Shown here: positions 21,969-30,262 of the stretch, piece by piece
Position numbering within the stretch: position 1 is the first letter of the stretch
Layout of the letters: each line of letters begins with the position of its first letter
From: Micromonospora rosaria
Lineage (GTDB): Bacteria; Actinomycetota; Actinomycetes; Mycobacteriales; Micromonosporaceae
NCBI RefSeq assembly: GCF_001567585.1
Contig: NZ_LRQV01000080.1
Coordinates: 1 to 32,782 of the forward strand
DNA: 32,782 nt
Reading direction: 5' to 3'
Position numbers and translations under genes: made by a program
Notes under the pieces: model-generated
Told to the model about the DNA's origin: nothing
What the model saw: the letters and a program-made list of their open reading frames with translations, nothing else
Databases searched by the model: none

Positions 21969-23882
21969 CTACTCGACGGTGACCGACTTGGCCAGGTTGC
22001 GCGGCTGGTCCACGTCGTGTCCCCGGGCCGCGGCGATCTCGGCGGCGAGCACCTGCAACGGCACGGTGGTCATCAGCGGGGCGAGCAGCGTCGGGGTACG
22101 CGGGACGTAGATCAGGTCGTCGGCGTAGCGCCGCACCGCCTCGTCGCCCTCCTCGGCGATGACGATGGTCCGGGCGCCCCGGGCGCGTACCTCCTGGATG
22201 TTGGAGACGACCTTGTCGTGCAGCATCCCCCGGCCCACCGGCGACGGGACGATGCAGATCACCGGGGTGCCCTGGTCGATCAGGGCGATCGGACCGTGCT
22301 TCAGCTCACCGGCGGCGAACCCCTCGGCGTGCATGTACGCCAGCTCCTTGAGCTTGAGCGCGCCCTCCAGGGCCACCGGGTACCCGACGTGCCGGCCGAT
22401 GAAGAGCACCGTCGGCTCGGACCTGATCTCCCGGGCCAGCTCGCGGACCGGCTCGATGCGGGCCAGCAGGTCGCGCAGCTTGCCGGGCATCTGGTGGAGC
22501 TGCTCCACCACGGCGGCCACCTCGTCGGCGAACTTGATCCCGCGCACCTGCGCCAGGTGCAGGCCGATCAGGTAGCAGGCGACGAGCTGGGTGAGGAACG
22601 CCTTGGTGGAGGCGACCGCGATCTCCGGCCCGCCGTGGGTGTAGAGCACGGCGTCGGACTCGCGGGGGATGGTCGAGCCGTTGGTGTTGCAGATCGCCAG
22701 GACGCGGGCCTTCTGCTCCTTGGCGTGCCGCAGCGCCATCAGGGTGTCCATGGTCTCCCCGGACTGACTGATCACCACGATCAGCGTGGACCGGTCGAGC
22801 ACCGGGTCGCGGTAGCGGAACTCGCTGGCCAGCTCCACCTCGCAGGGGATCCGGGTCCAGTGCTCGATGGCGTACTTGGCGACCAGCCCGGAGTGGTACG
22901 CGGTGCCGCAGGCGACGATGAAGATCTTGTCCACGTCGCGCAGGTCCTGGTCGCTGAGGCGGACCTCGTCCAGCATGATCTCGCCGCTGTCGGTGAGCCG
23001 ACCGAGCAGGGTGTCCGCGATCGCCTGCGGCTGCTCCTCGATCTCCTTGAGCATGAACCAGTCGTAGCCGCCCTTCTCGGCGGCGGAGGCGTCCCAGTCG
23101 ATGTGGAAGTCCTTGCCCGTGGCGGGCCGGCCGGCGAAGTCGGTGATCTCGATCGTCTCGCCGGTGATCAGCACGATCTGGTCCTGGCCCAGCTCGACCG
23201 CGTCCCGGGTGTGCTCGATGAACGCGGCCACGTCGCTGGCCAGGTAGTTCTCCCCGTCGCCCCGGCCGACGACCAGCGGCGAGTTGCGCCGGGCGCCGAC
23301 CACCGCGCCGGGGATGGCGGCGTCCACGGCGAGCAGGGTGAAGGCTCCCTCCAGCCGCTGGCAGACCGCGCGCATCGCGGCGGCGAGCAGGGCCGGCCCC
23401 TCCGGCTCGCCGGCCGCGCGCAGGTCGGCCAGGGCGGCCGAGAGCAGGTGGGCGGCGCACTCGGTGTCGGTGTCGCTGCTGAACTGGACGCCGTCGGCCT
23501 CCAGCTCGCCGCGGAGCTTGGCGAAGTTCTCGATGATGCCGTTGTGGATCACGGCGACCCGGCCGTCGGGGGCCAGGTGGGGGTGGGCGTTGCGGTCGGT
23601 GGGGCCGCCGTGGGTGGCCCAGCGGGTGTGCCCGATGCCGGTGGTGCCGTCGCCGATGCCGACCGCGCCGTCGGGGCAGCCCGTGGCGTCGCCGCCGGCC
23701 CGCTCGCCGAGGACCTTCTCCAGGTTGGCGAGCTTGCCGGCCTTCTTCTCGGTCAGCAGTTCGTCGTCGCAGACGATGGCGACGCCGGCCGAGTCGTAGC
23801 CGCGGTACTCCAGCCGCCGCAGTCCGTCGAGCACGATGCCCAGCGCCGGCCGTGTGCCGGCGTACCCCACGATTCCACACAT
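21969..23882 (-). CDS. glmS: Glutamine-fructose-6-phosphate aminotransferase (isomerizing)
   Basis: GlmS makes glucosamine-6-phosphate, the first step to UDP-GlcNAc. It has 637 residues. The N-terminal glutaminase begins MCGIVGYAG (Cys2 nucleophile after Met removal) and carries RRLEYRGYDSAG, GIGHTRWATHG and HNGIIENF. Two SIS domains follow, with ACGTAYHSG, VVISQSGETMDTL and a C-terminal PRNLAKSVTVE, the diagnostic ending. TAGGCT ends 7 nt before the ATG, so the message is probably leaderless. glmM lies 2.8 kb away on the same strand. Confidence 0.98.
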   Translation of the reverse strand: MCGIVGYAGTRPALGIVLDGLRRLEYRGYDSAGVAIVCDDELLTEKKAGKLANLEKVLGERAGGDATGCPDGAVGIGDGTTGIGHTRWATHGGPTDRNAHPHLAPDGRVAVIHNGIIENFAKLRGELEADGVQFSSDTDTECAAHLLSAALADLRAAGEPEGPALLAAAMRAVCQRLEGAFTLLAVDAAIPGAVVGARRNSPLVVGRGDGENYLASDVAAFIEHTRDAVELGQDQIVLITGETIEITDFAGRPATGKDFHIDWDASAAEKGGYDWFMLKEIEEQPQAIADTLLGRLTDSGEIMLDEVRLSDQDLRDVDKIFIVACGTAYHSGLVAKYAIEHWTRIPCEVELASEFRYRDPVLDRSTLIVVISQSGETMDTLMALRHAKEQKARVLAICNTNGSTIPRESDAVLYTHGGPEIAVASTKAFLTQLVACYLIGLHLAQVRGIKFADEVAAVVEQLHQMPGKLRDLLARIEPVRELAREIRSEPTVLFIGRHVGYPVALEGALKLKELAYMHAEGFAAGELKHGPIALIDQGTPVICIVPSPVGRGMLHDKVVSNIQEVRARGARTIVIAEEGDEAVRRYADDLIYVPRTPTLLAPLMTTVPLQVLAAEIAAARGHDVDQPRNLAKSVTVE

Positions 23883-23889
23883 GTCTCGC

Positions 23890-23895
23890 AGCCTA
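23890..23895 (-). promoter_or_regulatory. -10 box of a leaderless glmS promoter
   Basis: On the minus strand TAGGCT ends 7 nt before the glmS ATG, with no ribosome binding site between. It is the same hexamer as at alr. No ribozyme-like glmS leader can exist with such a short 5' end. Confidence 0.55.
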
Positions 23896-24042
23896 GCGGA
23901 GTTTCGCTCATCACACGTGCGCGGAACCCGGGTAAACGATCAGTGAACATGAGCGATTGGGTCACCCCGGCCGCCGTGCGGACAAACCTCCGAGCGGGTC
24001 CGGCACCGGTCCGCGACGGTGTACGCGCCCGGACCCGGCCCG

Positions 24043-24048
24043 TACGCT
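24043..24048 (+). promoter_or_regulatory. -10 box of a leaderless aminotransferase promoter
   Basis: TACGCT ends 7 nt before the GTG start at 24056, and no ribosome binding site is present. The -35 region is weak. Confidence 0.5.
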
Positions 24049-24055
24049 GACGGAC

Positions 24056-25255
24056 GTGACGACGACCGCGAACGACCCCCTGGTGGCCCGGATGCGGCCG
24101 TTCGGGACGACCATCTTCGCCGAGATGTCCGCTCTCGCCGTCCGGACCGGGGCGGTCAACCTCGGCCAGGGCTTCCCGGACACCGACGGCCCGCCCGAGA
24201 TGCTCGCCGCCGCCGCCGAGGCGCTGCGCACCGGCCAGAACCAGTACCCACCCGGCCCGGGGATCCCGGCGCTGCGCACGGCGGTCGCCGCCCACCAGCG
24301 CCGGTTCTGGGGCCTGGAGTACGACCCGGACGGCGAGGTCGTGGTGACCGCGGGCGCCACCGAGGCGATCGCCGCCGCGATCCTGGCGCTCTGCGAGCCG
24401 GGCGACGAGGTGGTCTGCTTCGAGCCCTACTACGACTCGTACGCCGCCTCGATCGCGCTCGCCGGTGCGGTCCGCCGGCCGGTCACCCTGCGCCCCGCCG
24501 ACAGCGGCCGGTACGCCTTCGACCCGGCCGCGCTGCGCGCCGCCTTCGGCCCCCGGACCCGCCTCGTCCTGTTGAACTCCCCGCACAACCCGACCGGCAA
24601 GGTCTTCACCCCCGCCGAGCTGACCATGATCGCCGAGTTGTGCCAGGAACACGACGCGTACGCGGTCACCGACGAGGTGTACGAGCACCTCGTCTTCACC
24701 GACGCCGACGCGCCGCACGTGCCGCTGGCCACCCTGCCCGGGATGCGGGAGCGGACGCTACGGATCTCCTCGGCCGGCAAGACCTTCTCCTGCACCGGCT
24801 GGAAGGTCGGCTGGGCGAGCGGGCCGGCGTCGCTGGTCTCCGCGCTGCTGCGGGTCAAGCAGTTCCTGACCTTCGTCAACGCGGCGCCCCTGCAACCGGC
24901 GGTGGCGGCGGCGCTGGCCCTGCCGGACGACTACTACACCGGCTTCCGGGACGGGCTCCAGCGGCAGCGCGACCAGTTGACCGCCGGCCTGCTCGACGCC
25001 GGGTTCGGGGTGCTCGCCCCGGAGGGGACGTACTTCGTCACCGCCGACGTCACGCCGCTCGGCGGCCGGGACGGGGTGGAGTTCTGCCTGGCCCTGCCGG
25101 AGCGCTGCGGCGTGGTCGCCGTACCCACCCAGGTCTTCTACGACGACGTCGAGGCGGGCCGGCGGCTGGTCCGGTTCGCCTTCTGCAAGCGGCCCGAGGT
25201 GCTCGCCGAGGCGGTCACCCGGCTGCGCGGGCTGCCCCACCCCCGCCGGGCGTGA
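24056..25255 (+). CDS. PLP-dependent aminotransferase, probably N-succinyldiaminopimelate aminotransferase (DapC-like)
   Basis: This is a class I/II aminotransferase of 399 residues. The family N-terminus VNLGQGFPDTDGP, the TAGATEAIAAAIL cofactor loop, NSPHNPTGKVF, TDEVYEHLVF (Asp206) and the PLP lysine Lys242 in SSAGKTFSCTGWKVGW are all present. The sequence resembles the actinobacterial DapC group (Rv0858c type) of the lysine/meso-DAP pathway, though related kynurenine and methionine aminotransferases share these motifs. GTG 24056 is chosen for its leaderless -10 box and because the protein begins there just before the family's conserved region. It is divergent from glmS and convergent with glmM. 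Confidence 0.88.
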   Translation: MTTTANDPLVARMRPFGTTIFAEMSALAVRTGAVNLGQGFPDTDGPPEMLAAAAEALRTGQNQYPPGPGIPALRTAVAAHQRRFWGLEYDPDGEVVVTAGATEAIAAAILALCEPGDEVVCFEPYYDSYAASIALAGAVRRPVTLRPADSGRYAFDPAALRAAFGPRTRLVLLNSPHNPTGKVFTPAELTMIAELCQEHDAYAVTDEVYEHLVFTDADAPHVPLATLPGMRERTLRISSAGKTFSCTGWKVGWASGPASLVSALLRVKQFLTFVNAAPLQPAVAAALALPDDYYTGFRDGLQRQRDQLTAGLLDAGFGVLAPEGTYFVTADVTPLGGRDGVEFCLALPERCGVVAVPTQVFYDDVEAGRRLVRFAFCKRPEVLAEAVTRLRGLPHPRRA

Positions 25256-25272
25256 CCCACCCGACGGCCGAA

Positions 25273-25377
25273 ACTCGACCGTCGGGAGAGCCCGCCCGGT
25301 GAGACGGACTCGACCGTCGGGAGAGCCCGCCAGGTGAGACGGACTCGACCGTCGGGAGAGCCCGCCAGGTGAGACGG
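25273..25377. repeat. Three 35-bp direct repeats between convergent genes
   Basis: Units start at 25273, 25308 and 25343. Each begins ACTCGACCGTCGGGAGAG and ends GGTGAGACGG. Units differ at one position (C or A before GGTGAG). They fill the gap between the aminotransferase and glmM stops and may double as transcript ends: CCGACGG (25261-25267) can pair with CCGTCGG of the first unit. Confidence 0.9.
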
Positions 25378-25382
25378 AACGG

Positions 25383-26738
25383 TCAGCCGGCCGGGCTGGC
25401 GGCGCGGACCCGGTCGGCGATGCGCTCGGCGACCTCCCGGGCGGTCGCCTCGGTGGCCGCCTCCACCATCACCCGGACCAGCGGCTCGGTGCCGGAGGGG
25501 CGCAGCAGCACCCGCCCGGTGTCGCCCAGTTCCGCCTCGGCCCGCTCGACCTCGGCCCGTACGGCCGGCGCGGCGGCACCGACGGTCCGGTCGCCGACCG
25601 GCACGTTGATCAGCACCTGCGGCAGCTTGGTCACCACCGAGGCCAGCTCGGCCAGGGACCTGCCGGTCTGCGCCATCCGGGCCATCAGGTGCAGGCCGGT
25701 CAGCACCCCGTCGCCGGTGGTGGCGTGCGCCGGCATGACGATGTGCCCGCTCTGCTCGCCGCCGAGGGCCAGCCCGGCGGCCCGCAGTTCCTCCAGCACG
25801 TACCGGTCGCCGACCTTGGTCTCGACCAGCCGGATGCCCTGCGCGGACATCGCCAGCCGCAGGCCGAGGTTGCTCATCACGGTCGCGACCAGGGTGTCCT
25901 CGGTGAGCGTGCCGGCATCTCGCATGGCCAGGGCGAGGATCGCCATCACCTGGTCGCCGTCGACCTCGTCCCCGGCGGCGGTGACCGCGACGCACCGGTC
26001 GGCGTCGCCGTCGTGCGCGATGCCCAGGTCGGCGCCGAGCCGGACCACCGCCTCGCGGAGCTGGTCGAGGTGGTTCGAGCCGCAGTCGTCGTTGATGTTG
26101 AGGCCGTCCGGCTCGGCGTAGATGGCGTGGACCTCGGCGCCGGCCTCCCGGTACGCCACCGGGGCCACCTCGGAGGCGGCCCCGTTGGCGCAGTCGACCA
26201 CGACCGTGATCCCGTCGAGGCGGTGCGGGACGGTGCCGGTGAGGTGCTGCACGTAGTGGTCCGCCCCGTCGAGCAGGTCGTGCACCCGGCCGACGCCGGC
26301 CCCGACCGGCCGGTCCCAGGCGGTGGTGGCGTTCGCCTCGACGGCCGCCTCGATCCGCGCCTCGATCTCGTCGGGCAGCTTGTGCCCGCCGGCGGCGAAG
26401 AGCTTGATGCCGTTGTCGGGCATCGGGTTGTGCGAGGCGGAGAGCATCACGCCCAGGTCGGCCTTGGCCTCGGCGGTGAGGAACGCCACCGCCGGGGTGG
26501 GCAGCACACCGACCCGGACCACGTTGGCGCCCGCGCTGGTCAGCCCGGCCACCACGGCGGCCTCCAGCATCTCACCGCTGGCCCGGGTGTCCCGACCGAC
26601 CACGGCCAGCGGGGGACGGCTCCGGTCCGTCTCGGCGAGGGTGTGCGCGGCGGCCACCGCCACCGCGAGCGCCAGCTCGGGCGTGAGATCCACGTTCGCC
26701 CGTCCGCGTACGCCGTCCGTACCGAACAACCGGCCCAT
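25383..26738 (-). CDS. glmM: Phosphoglucosamine mutase
   Basis: GlmM converts glucosamine-6-phosphate to glucosamine-1-phosphate. It has 451 residues. It begins MGRLFGTDGVRG, the phospho-serine loop is LSASHNPMPDNGIK (Ser102), the metal loop is HDGDADRC, the sugar-binding loop is GGEQSGHIVM, and the phosphate-binding end is RPSGTEPLVRVM. It follows rpsI on the same strand after a strong hairpin, as in many actinobacteria (rplM-rpsI-glmM). Confidence 0.98.
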   Translation of the reverse strand: MGRLFGTDGVRGRANVDLTPELALAVAVAAAHTLAETDRSRPPLAVVGRDTRASGEMLEAAVVAGLTSAGANVVRVGVLPTPAVAFLTAEAKADLGVMLSASHNPMPDNGIKLFAAGGHKLPDEIEARIEAAVEANATTAWDRPVGAGVGRVHDLLDGADHYVQHLTGTVPHRLDGITVVVDCANGAASEVAPVAYREAGAEVHAIYAEPDGLNINDDCGSNHLDQLREAVVRLGADLGIAHDGDADRCVAVTAAGDEVDGDQVMAILALAMRDAGTLTEDTLVATVMSNLGLRLAMSAQGIRLVETKVGDRYVLEELRAAGLALGGEQSGHIVMPAHATTGDGVLTGLHLMARMAQTGRSLAELASVVTKLPQVLINVPVGDRTVGAAAPAVRAEVERAEAELGDTGRVLLRPSGTEPLVRVMVEAATEATAREVAERIADRVRAASPAG

Positions 26739-26797
26739 ACCCGCCTACTTTCGATGAAACTGCCAATGGGAGGACAAACCAATGGAAGGAAACGACA

Positions 26798-26844
26798 GAA
26801 CGGCCGGTCCACCTCCCTGATCGAGGGGGGCGAACCGGCCGTTC
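26798..26844 (-). terminator. Hairpin after rpsI
   Basis: GAACGGCCGGT (26798-26808) pairs with ACCGGCCGTTC (26834-26844), an 11-bp perfect stem. The loop itself can form a smaller CCCTGATCGAGGG hairpin. It starts 27 bp after the rpsI stop and should end or reduce the ribosomal transcript before glmM. Confidence 0.75.
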
Positions 26845-26871
26845 GTCAGAAGTACAACGTGCTGCTGGTGA

Positions 26872-27336
26872 TCAGCGCTTCGAGTACTGAGGAGCCTTGC
26901 GGGCCTTCTTGAGACCGTACTTCTTGCTCTCCTTGACCCGGGCGTCCCGGGTCAGGAAGCCGGCCTTCTTCAGCGCGGGGCGGTCGTCGGGCTCGTTGAC
27001 GATCAGCGCGCGGGCGATGGCGAGCCGGAGCGCGCCGGCCTGGCCGGTGGTGCCGCCGCCACGCAGGTTGGCGATGACGTCGAACGCCTCGGGCTTCTCG
27101 GCGGTCACCAGCGGGTCCTTGATGAGCTGCTGGTGCACCTTGCTCGGGAAGTAGGCCTCAAGGTCGCGGCCGTTGCAGGTGATCTTGCCGGTGCCGGGGA
27201 TGATCCGGACCCGGACGATGGCCTCCTTGCGCCGACCCACGGTCTGGATCGGCCGCTCCCCGCGCGGCGCACGGGCGACGGGCGCCGGCGCCTCGGTAAC
27301 CTCGGGGGCCACCTCGGTCTCGGTGATGTCGGTCAT
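26872..27336 (-). CDS. rpsI: 30S ribosomal protein S9
   Basis: This protein of 154 residues has a variable acidic/Pro-Ala N-terminus (about 35 residues) typical of actinobacterial S9, then IQTVGRRKEAIVRVRI, the internal GGGTTGQAGALRLAIARAL and the hallmark C-terminus RKAPQYSKR, which reaches the P-site tRNA. The ATG at 27336 is chosen because GAAGGAAA lies 6 nt upstream; a GTG at 27360 would start inside rplM. It follows rplM by 20 bp in the same operon. Confidence 0.97.
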   Translation of the reverse strand: MTDITETEVAPEVTEAPAPVARAPRGERPIQTVGRRKEAIVRVRIIPGTGKITCNGRDLEAYFPSKVHQQLIKDPLVTAEKPEAFDVIANLRGGGTTGQAGALRLAIARALIVNEPDDRPALKKAGFLTRDARVKESKKYGLKKARKAPQYSKR

Positions 27337-27356
27337 GCTGTTTCCTTCGCCCGCGC

Positions 27357-27800
27357 TCACTGCGCGATCTGCTTGATCTCGAACGGCACCGGCTGCTGCG
27401 CGCCGTGCGGGTGCTCGGCACCGGCGTAGACCTTCAGCTTCTTGATGAGCTTCCGGCCGAGCTTGTTGTGCGGGAGCATCCCCTTCACGGCCAGCTCGAT
27501 GGCCCGCTCGGGACGCTTGGTCAGCAACTCGTCGTAGCCGACCTGCTTCAGACCACCCGGGTAGCCGGAGTGGCGGTAGGCGATCTTCTGCTGCCGCTTG
27601 TTGCCGGTCAGCGCGACCTTGCCCGCGTTCACGATGACGACGAAGTCGCCCGTGTCGACGTGCGGCGCGAAAGTCGGCTTGTGCTTACCGCGCAGCAGCG
27701 TGGCGGCGTGGGTGGCCAGGCGGCCCAGCACGACATCAGAGGCGTCGATGACGTGCCACTGACGCTCGATCTCACCCGGCTTCGGGCTGTACGTACGCAC
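27357..27800 (-). CDS. rplM: 50S ribosomal protein L13
   Basis: This protein of 147 residues begins VRTYSPKPGEIERQWHVIDA, with VLGRLATHAATLLRGKHKP, GDFVVIVNA and the C-terminal MLPHNKLGRKLIKKLKVYAG and EHPHGAQQP, all L13 signatures. The start is GTG 27800, with AAGGTAGA just upstream. The frame is open further upstream but without family similarity. It is the first gene of the rplM-rpsI operon. Its promoter must lie in 27801-28026; a minus-strand TACGCT at 27905-27910 is a possible -10. Confidence 0.97.
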   Translation of the reverse strand: MRTYSPKPGEIERQWHVIDASDVVLGRLATHAATLLRGKHKPTFAPHVDTGDFVVIVNAGKVALTGNKRQQKIAYRHSGYPGGLKQVGYDELLTKRPERAIELAVKGMLPHNKLGRKLIKKLKVYAGAEHPHGAQQPVPFEIKQIAQ

Positions 27801-28026
27801 AGGTCTACCTTGTCTCGTCGTCGGTCTGGGGACGCGCGCCGAGGTGACCAGGGATTCCGAGTTGACCGGGGATTCCAGGCCGGACCAGCGCGCACGAACG
27901 ACCAAGCGTACCTGGGAGGGCACGCCACTGGATGTCGTACAACAGCAGGCAACGATACCCGGCGCCCGGTCGGCAGGTCAAAACGGGTCCACCCCCGCGC
28001 GCCCGGGCACCGGATCGAGAGCAAAC

Positions 28027-29412
28027 TCACACCCCCGGCAGCCGGTGCCGTCCCGGCCGCAGGTACACCACCCAGGTGACCACGAAGCAGAGCGCGTACC
28101 AGCCGATGAAGGCGAGGTACGCGGCGTCGGCGGTGCTTGAGCTGAGGAAGGACTGCCGGAAGGCGACGTTGACCAGCACCCCGCCGAACGCCCCGACCGC
28201 ACCCGCGATGCCGATCAGCGACCCGGTCATCCGCCGGGTCCACCGCTCGGCCGCCTCCGGATCGCGCCGCCCCTGCGCCACCGAGGCCGCCGCGCGGGCC
28301 CGGAAGATCGCCGGGATCATCTTGTACGTCGAGCCGTTGCCGACGCCGGAGAAGACGAAGAGGGCCAGGAAGCCCACCAGGTACAGCGCGAACGACCGGT
28401 CCCGGGCGGCGTAGAGGACCAGCCCCGCCCCGGCCGCCATCGCGACGAAGTTCCAGAAGGTGACCCGGGCCCCGCCGAGCCGGTCGGCGAGCTGACCACC
28501 GAGCGGCCGGATCAGCGAGCCGATCAGCGGGCCGAGGAAGGTCAGCCAGGCCGCGTCGACCGGGGTGGGGAAGCGGTCGGCGAACTGGAGCTGGAGCACC
28601 TGGCCGAAGGCGAAGCCGAAGCCGATGAACGAGCCGAAGGTGCCGATGTAGAGCAGCGACATCACCCAGGTGTGCCGGTCCCGGGCCGCCTCGCGCAGCG
28701 CGCCGGGCTCGTTGCGGGCCGCCGGGATGTTGTCCAGCCAGCGGGCCGAGGCCAGCGCGGCGAGCACGATCAGCGGGAGGTAGACCGCCGGCACCAACCG
28801 GGGGTACGCGGTCCCGACGGTGGCGAGCACCGCCAGCCCGACCAGTTGCACCGCCGGCACGCCGATGTTGCCGCCCCCGGCGTTGAGCCCGAGCGCCCGG
28901 CCCTTGAGCCGGTCCGGGAAGAACAGGTTGATGTTCGCCATCGACGAGGCGAAGTTGCCCCCGCCCACCCCGGTCAGGCAGGCCAGCACCATCAGCGTGC
29001 CGTACGAGACGCCGGGCTCCAGCAGCACCGCCATCGGCACCGCCGGCACCAGCAGGAGAAGGGCGCTGACGATCGTCCAGGTCCGACCGCCGAACCGGGC
29101 CACCGCCAGGGTGTACGGCAGCCGCAGCACCGCGCCCAGCGCCGCCGGTACGGCGGTGAGCAGGAACTTCCCCGCCGGGTCGATGCCGTACTCGGGGCCG
29201 AGGAAGAGCACCGTCACCGACCAGAGGCTCCACACGGAGAACCCGACGTGCTCGGCGAAGATCGACACCCAGAGGTTGCGCCGGGCGACCCGGGCTCCGG
29301 TCGTCCGCCAGAAGTCGGGGTCCTCCGGACGCCAGTCGTCGATGCGGTGCCGGCGCCCACCGGGTGGACGCTGCTCGGTGGGCGCTGTCGGGGTGGGGGC
29401 GAGCGTGCTCAC
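28027..29412 (-). CDS. narK: NarK-type nitrate/nitrite MFS transporter
   Basis: This inner-membrane protein of 461 residues has about twelve hydrophobic segments. The nitrate signature motifs are present: GVGGGNFASSMANINLFFP in helix 5 and KGRALGLNAGGGNIGVPAVQL after it, with the second glycine-rich FSGVGNGSTYKMIP in helix 11. The substrate-binding Arg in helix 2 is in AVLRLPYTLAV. GAGGAGG lies before the GTG start. It serves the nitrate reductase at 31140, which is on the opposite strand with a toxin-antitoxin pair and a methyltransferase between them. A TAGCGT box (29446-29451) suggests a leader of about 27 nt. Confidence 0.93.
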   Translation of the reverse strand: MSTLAPTPTAPTEQRPPGGRRHRIDDWRPEDPDFWRTTGARVARRNLWVSIFAEHVGFSVWSLWSVTVLFLGPEYGIDPAGKFLLTAVPAALGAVLRLPYTLAVARFGGRTWTIVSALLLLVPAVPMAVLLEPGVSYGTLMVLACLTGVGGGNFASSMANINLFFPDRLKGRALGLNAGGGNIGVPAVQLVGLAVLATVGTAYPRLVPAVYLPLIVLAALASARWLDNIPAARNEPGALREAARDRHTWVMSLLYIGTFGSFIGFGFAFGQVLQLQFADRFPTPVDAAWLTFLGPLIGSLIRPLGGQLADRLGGARVTFWNFVAMAAGAGLVLYAARDRSFALYLVGFLALFVFSGVGNGSTYKMIPAIFRARAAASVAQGRRDPEAAERWTRRMTGSLIGIAGAVGAFGGVLVNVAFRQSFLSSSTADAAYLAFIGWYALCFVVTWVVYLRPGRHRLPGV

Positions 29413-29445
29413 GGCGGCTCCTCCTCGTCGGTGTGACCAGGAGGG

Positions 29446-29451
29446 ACGCTA
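29446..29451 (-). promoter_or_regulatory. Possible -10 box of narK
   Basis: On the minus strand TAGCGT (TANNNT) lies 33 nt before the GTG start, leaving a short leader with the GAGGAGG site. No good -35 and no clear GlnR-type site is seen next to it. Confidence 0.35.
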
Positions 29452-29564
29452 GGAACGCGGAATTACCGCCGGGTGCCCGCCGGAGGTCGGGACGGCTACG
29501 GAGAACGCACGGCCGCAACCCGGCGGTGGTGAGACCCGCCGGGCAGCCGCCCCGTCGACGGGGG

Positions 29565-29858
29565 TCAGAGCTGCTGGAGGATGCGCAGGGCCCGGCCGAC
29601 CTGCCGCATGGTGTCGTCGTCGGCCACGTCGACGCACTCGGTGAACCACTTCTTCATCGGCGACGAGATCCGGTCCGGCATCACCACGTGGTCGCCCATC
29701 CGGACCGCCAGCGGGGAGTCCCGCAGCAGGGTCTCCTGGACCACCTCGACCACGATGACGATGGGCACGTCGGTGGAGTTGTAGACGTCGGAGCTGACCA
29801 CCAGCCCGAGCCGTTCCCGGGCGCCCTCGATCCGCCAGACCTCACCCCTGCGCAGCAC
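29565..29858 (-). CDS. MazF/PemK-family endoribonuclease toxin
   Basis: This 97-residue protein begins VLRRGEVWRIEGA, followed by RLGLVVSSDVYNS (MazF strand with the conserved S-N/D-x-Y-N-type turn), DRISSPMKKWFTECVDVADDDTMRQVGRALRILQQL. The fold pattern and length fit MazF/PemK mRNA interferases. GTG 29858 is chosen because GGGGAG lies 6 nt upstream and it follows the antitoxin stop by 10 nt; a GTG at 29885 would overlap the antitoxin. It is co-transcribed with the antitoxin. Confidence 0.85.
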   Translation of the reverse strand: MLRRGEVWRIEGARERLGLVVSSDVYNSTDVPIVIVVEVVQETLLRDSPLAVRMGDHVVMPDRISSPMKKWFTECVDVADDDTMRQVGRALRILQQL

Positions 29859-29868
29859 GCCGGCTCCC

Positions 29869-30126
29869 CTACGCGGCGCGGCCACGCCCGCCGAAGAGCA
29901 CGTCGTCGACCATCCCCACCTCGTCCGCGTCGGCCAGCGCGGCGGACTCCAGGTCCAGCCCGGCGCGGCCGACGGCGGCGGCGTGCGCGTGGAAGACCTC
30001 CCGCAGGGCCTTCTCCCGGGCGGCCAGGTCCATCCAGGCGGACAGCGACAGCCCTTCCCGCTTGGCGAACCGCCGGGCCTGCTCGATCGTCTCGTCGGAG
30101 AAGGAGAGCGTCACCTTGGCAGTCAT
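29869..30126 (-). CDS. Ribbon-helix-helix antitoxin of the MazF-like toxin
   Basis: This 85-residue protein has an N-terminal ribbon-helix-helix (AKVTLSFSDETIEQARRFAKREGLSLSAWMDLA, residues 3-35) and a disordered acidic C-terminus that should bind the toxin. The ATG at 30126 is preferred to an upstream start because TACGCT ends 7 nt before it, indicating a leaderless transcript. A perfect palindrome overlapping the -35 box (30148-30162) is the probable autoregulatory operator. Confidence 0.82.
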   Translation of the reverse strand: MTAKVTLSFSDETIEQARRFAKREGLSLSAWMDLAAREKALREVFHAHAAAVGRAGLDLESAALADADEVGMVDDVLFGGRGRAA

Positions 30127-30133
30127 GCCGGTC

Positions 30134-30162
30134 AGCGTACCGCCGGTATGACCATCGGTCAT
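30134..30162 (-). promoter_or_regulatory. Promoter and operator of the MazE/MazF-like pair
   Basis: On the minus strand, -35 ATGACC (30162-30157) and -10 TACGCT (30139-30134) are separated by 17 bp; the -10 ends 7 nt before the ATG. The palindrome ATGACC-ATC-GGTCAT (30148-30162) contains the -35 hexamer. Ribbon-helix-helix antitoxins commonly bind short palindromes like this and repress their own operon. Confidence 0.65.
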
Positions 30163-30184
30163 CCCGAACGACCGCCGGACGCCA

Positions 30185-30262
30185 CCGGCTCAGCCCGCCA
30201 CGCCGCCGGCTCAGCCCGCCACATCGCCGGGCCGGCCCGCCACACCCGGGTCAGCCCGCGAC
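30185..30262. repeat. Degenerate 19-21-bp tandem repeats
   Basis: Four units resembling CCGGCTCAGCCCGCCAC start at 30185, 30206, 30227 and 30246; the first two are identical over 17 bp. The last unit overlaps the stop codon of the methyltransferase gene. Confidence 0.75.

Noticed and set aside
23883..24055. A glmS ribozyme or other structured leader upstream of glmS
   Set aside because: The -10 box lies 7 nt from the ATG, leaving no room for a leader, and glmS ribozymes are typical of Firmicutes.
25273..25377. CRISPR-like repeats between the aminotransferase and glmM genes
   Set aside because: The 35-bp units are directly adjacent with no spacers, there are only three, and no cas genes are nearby; it is a tandem repeat.
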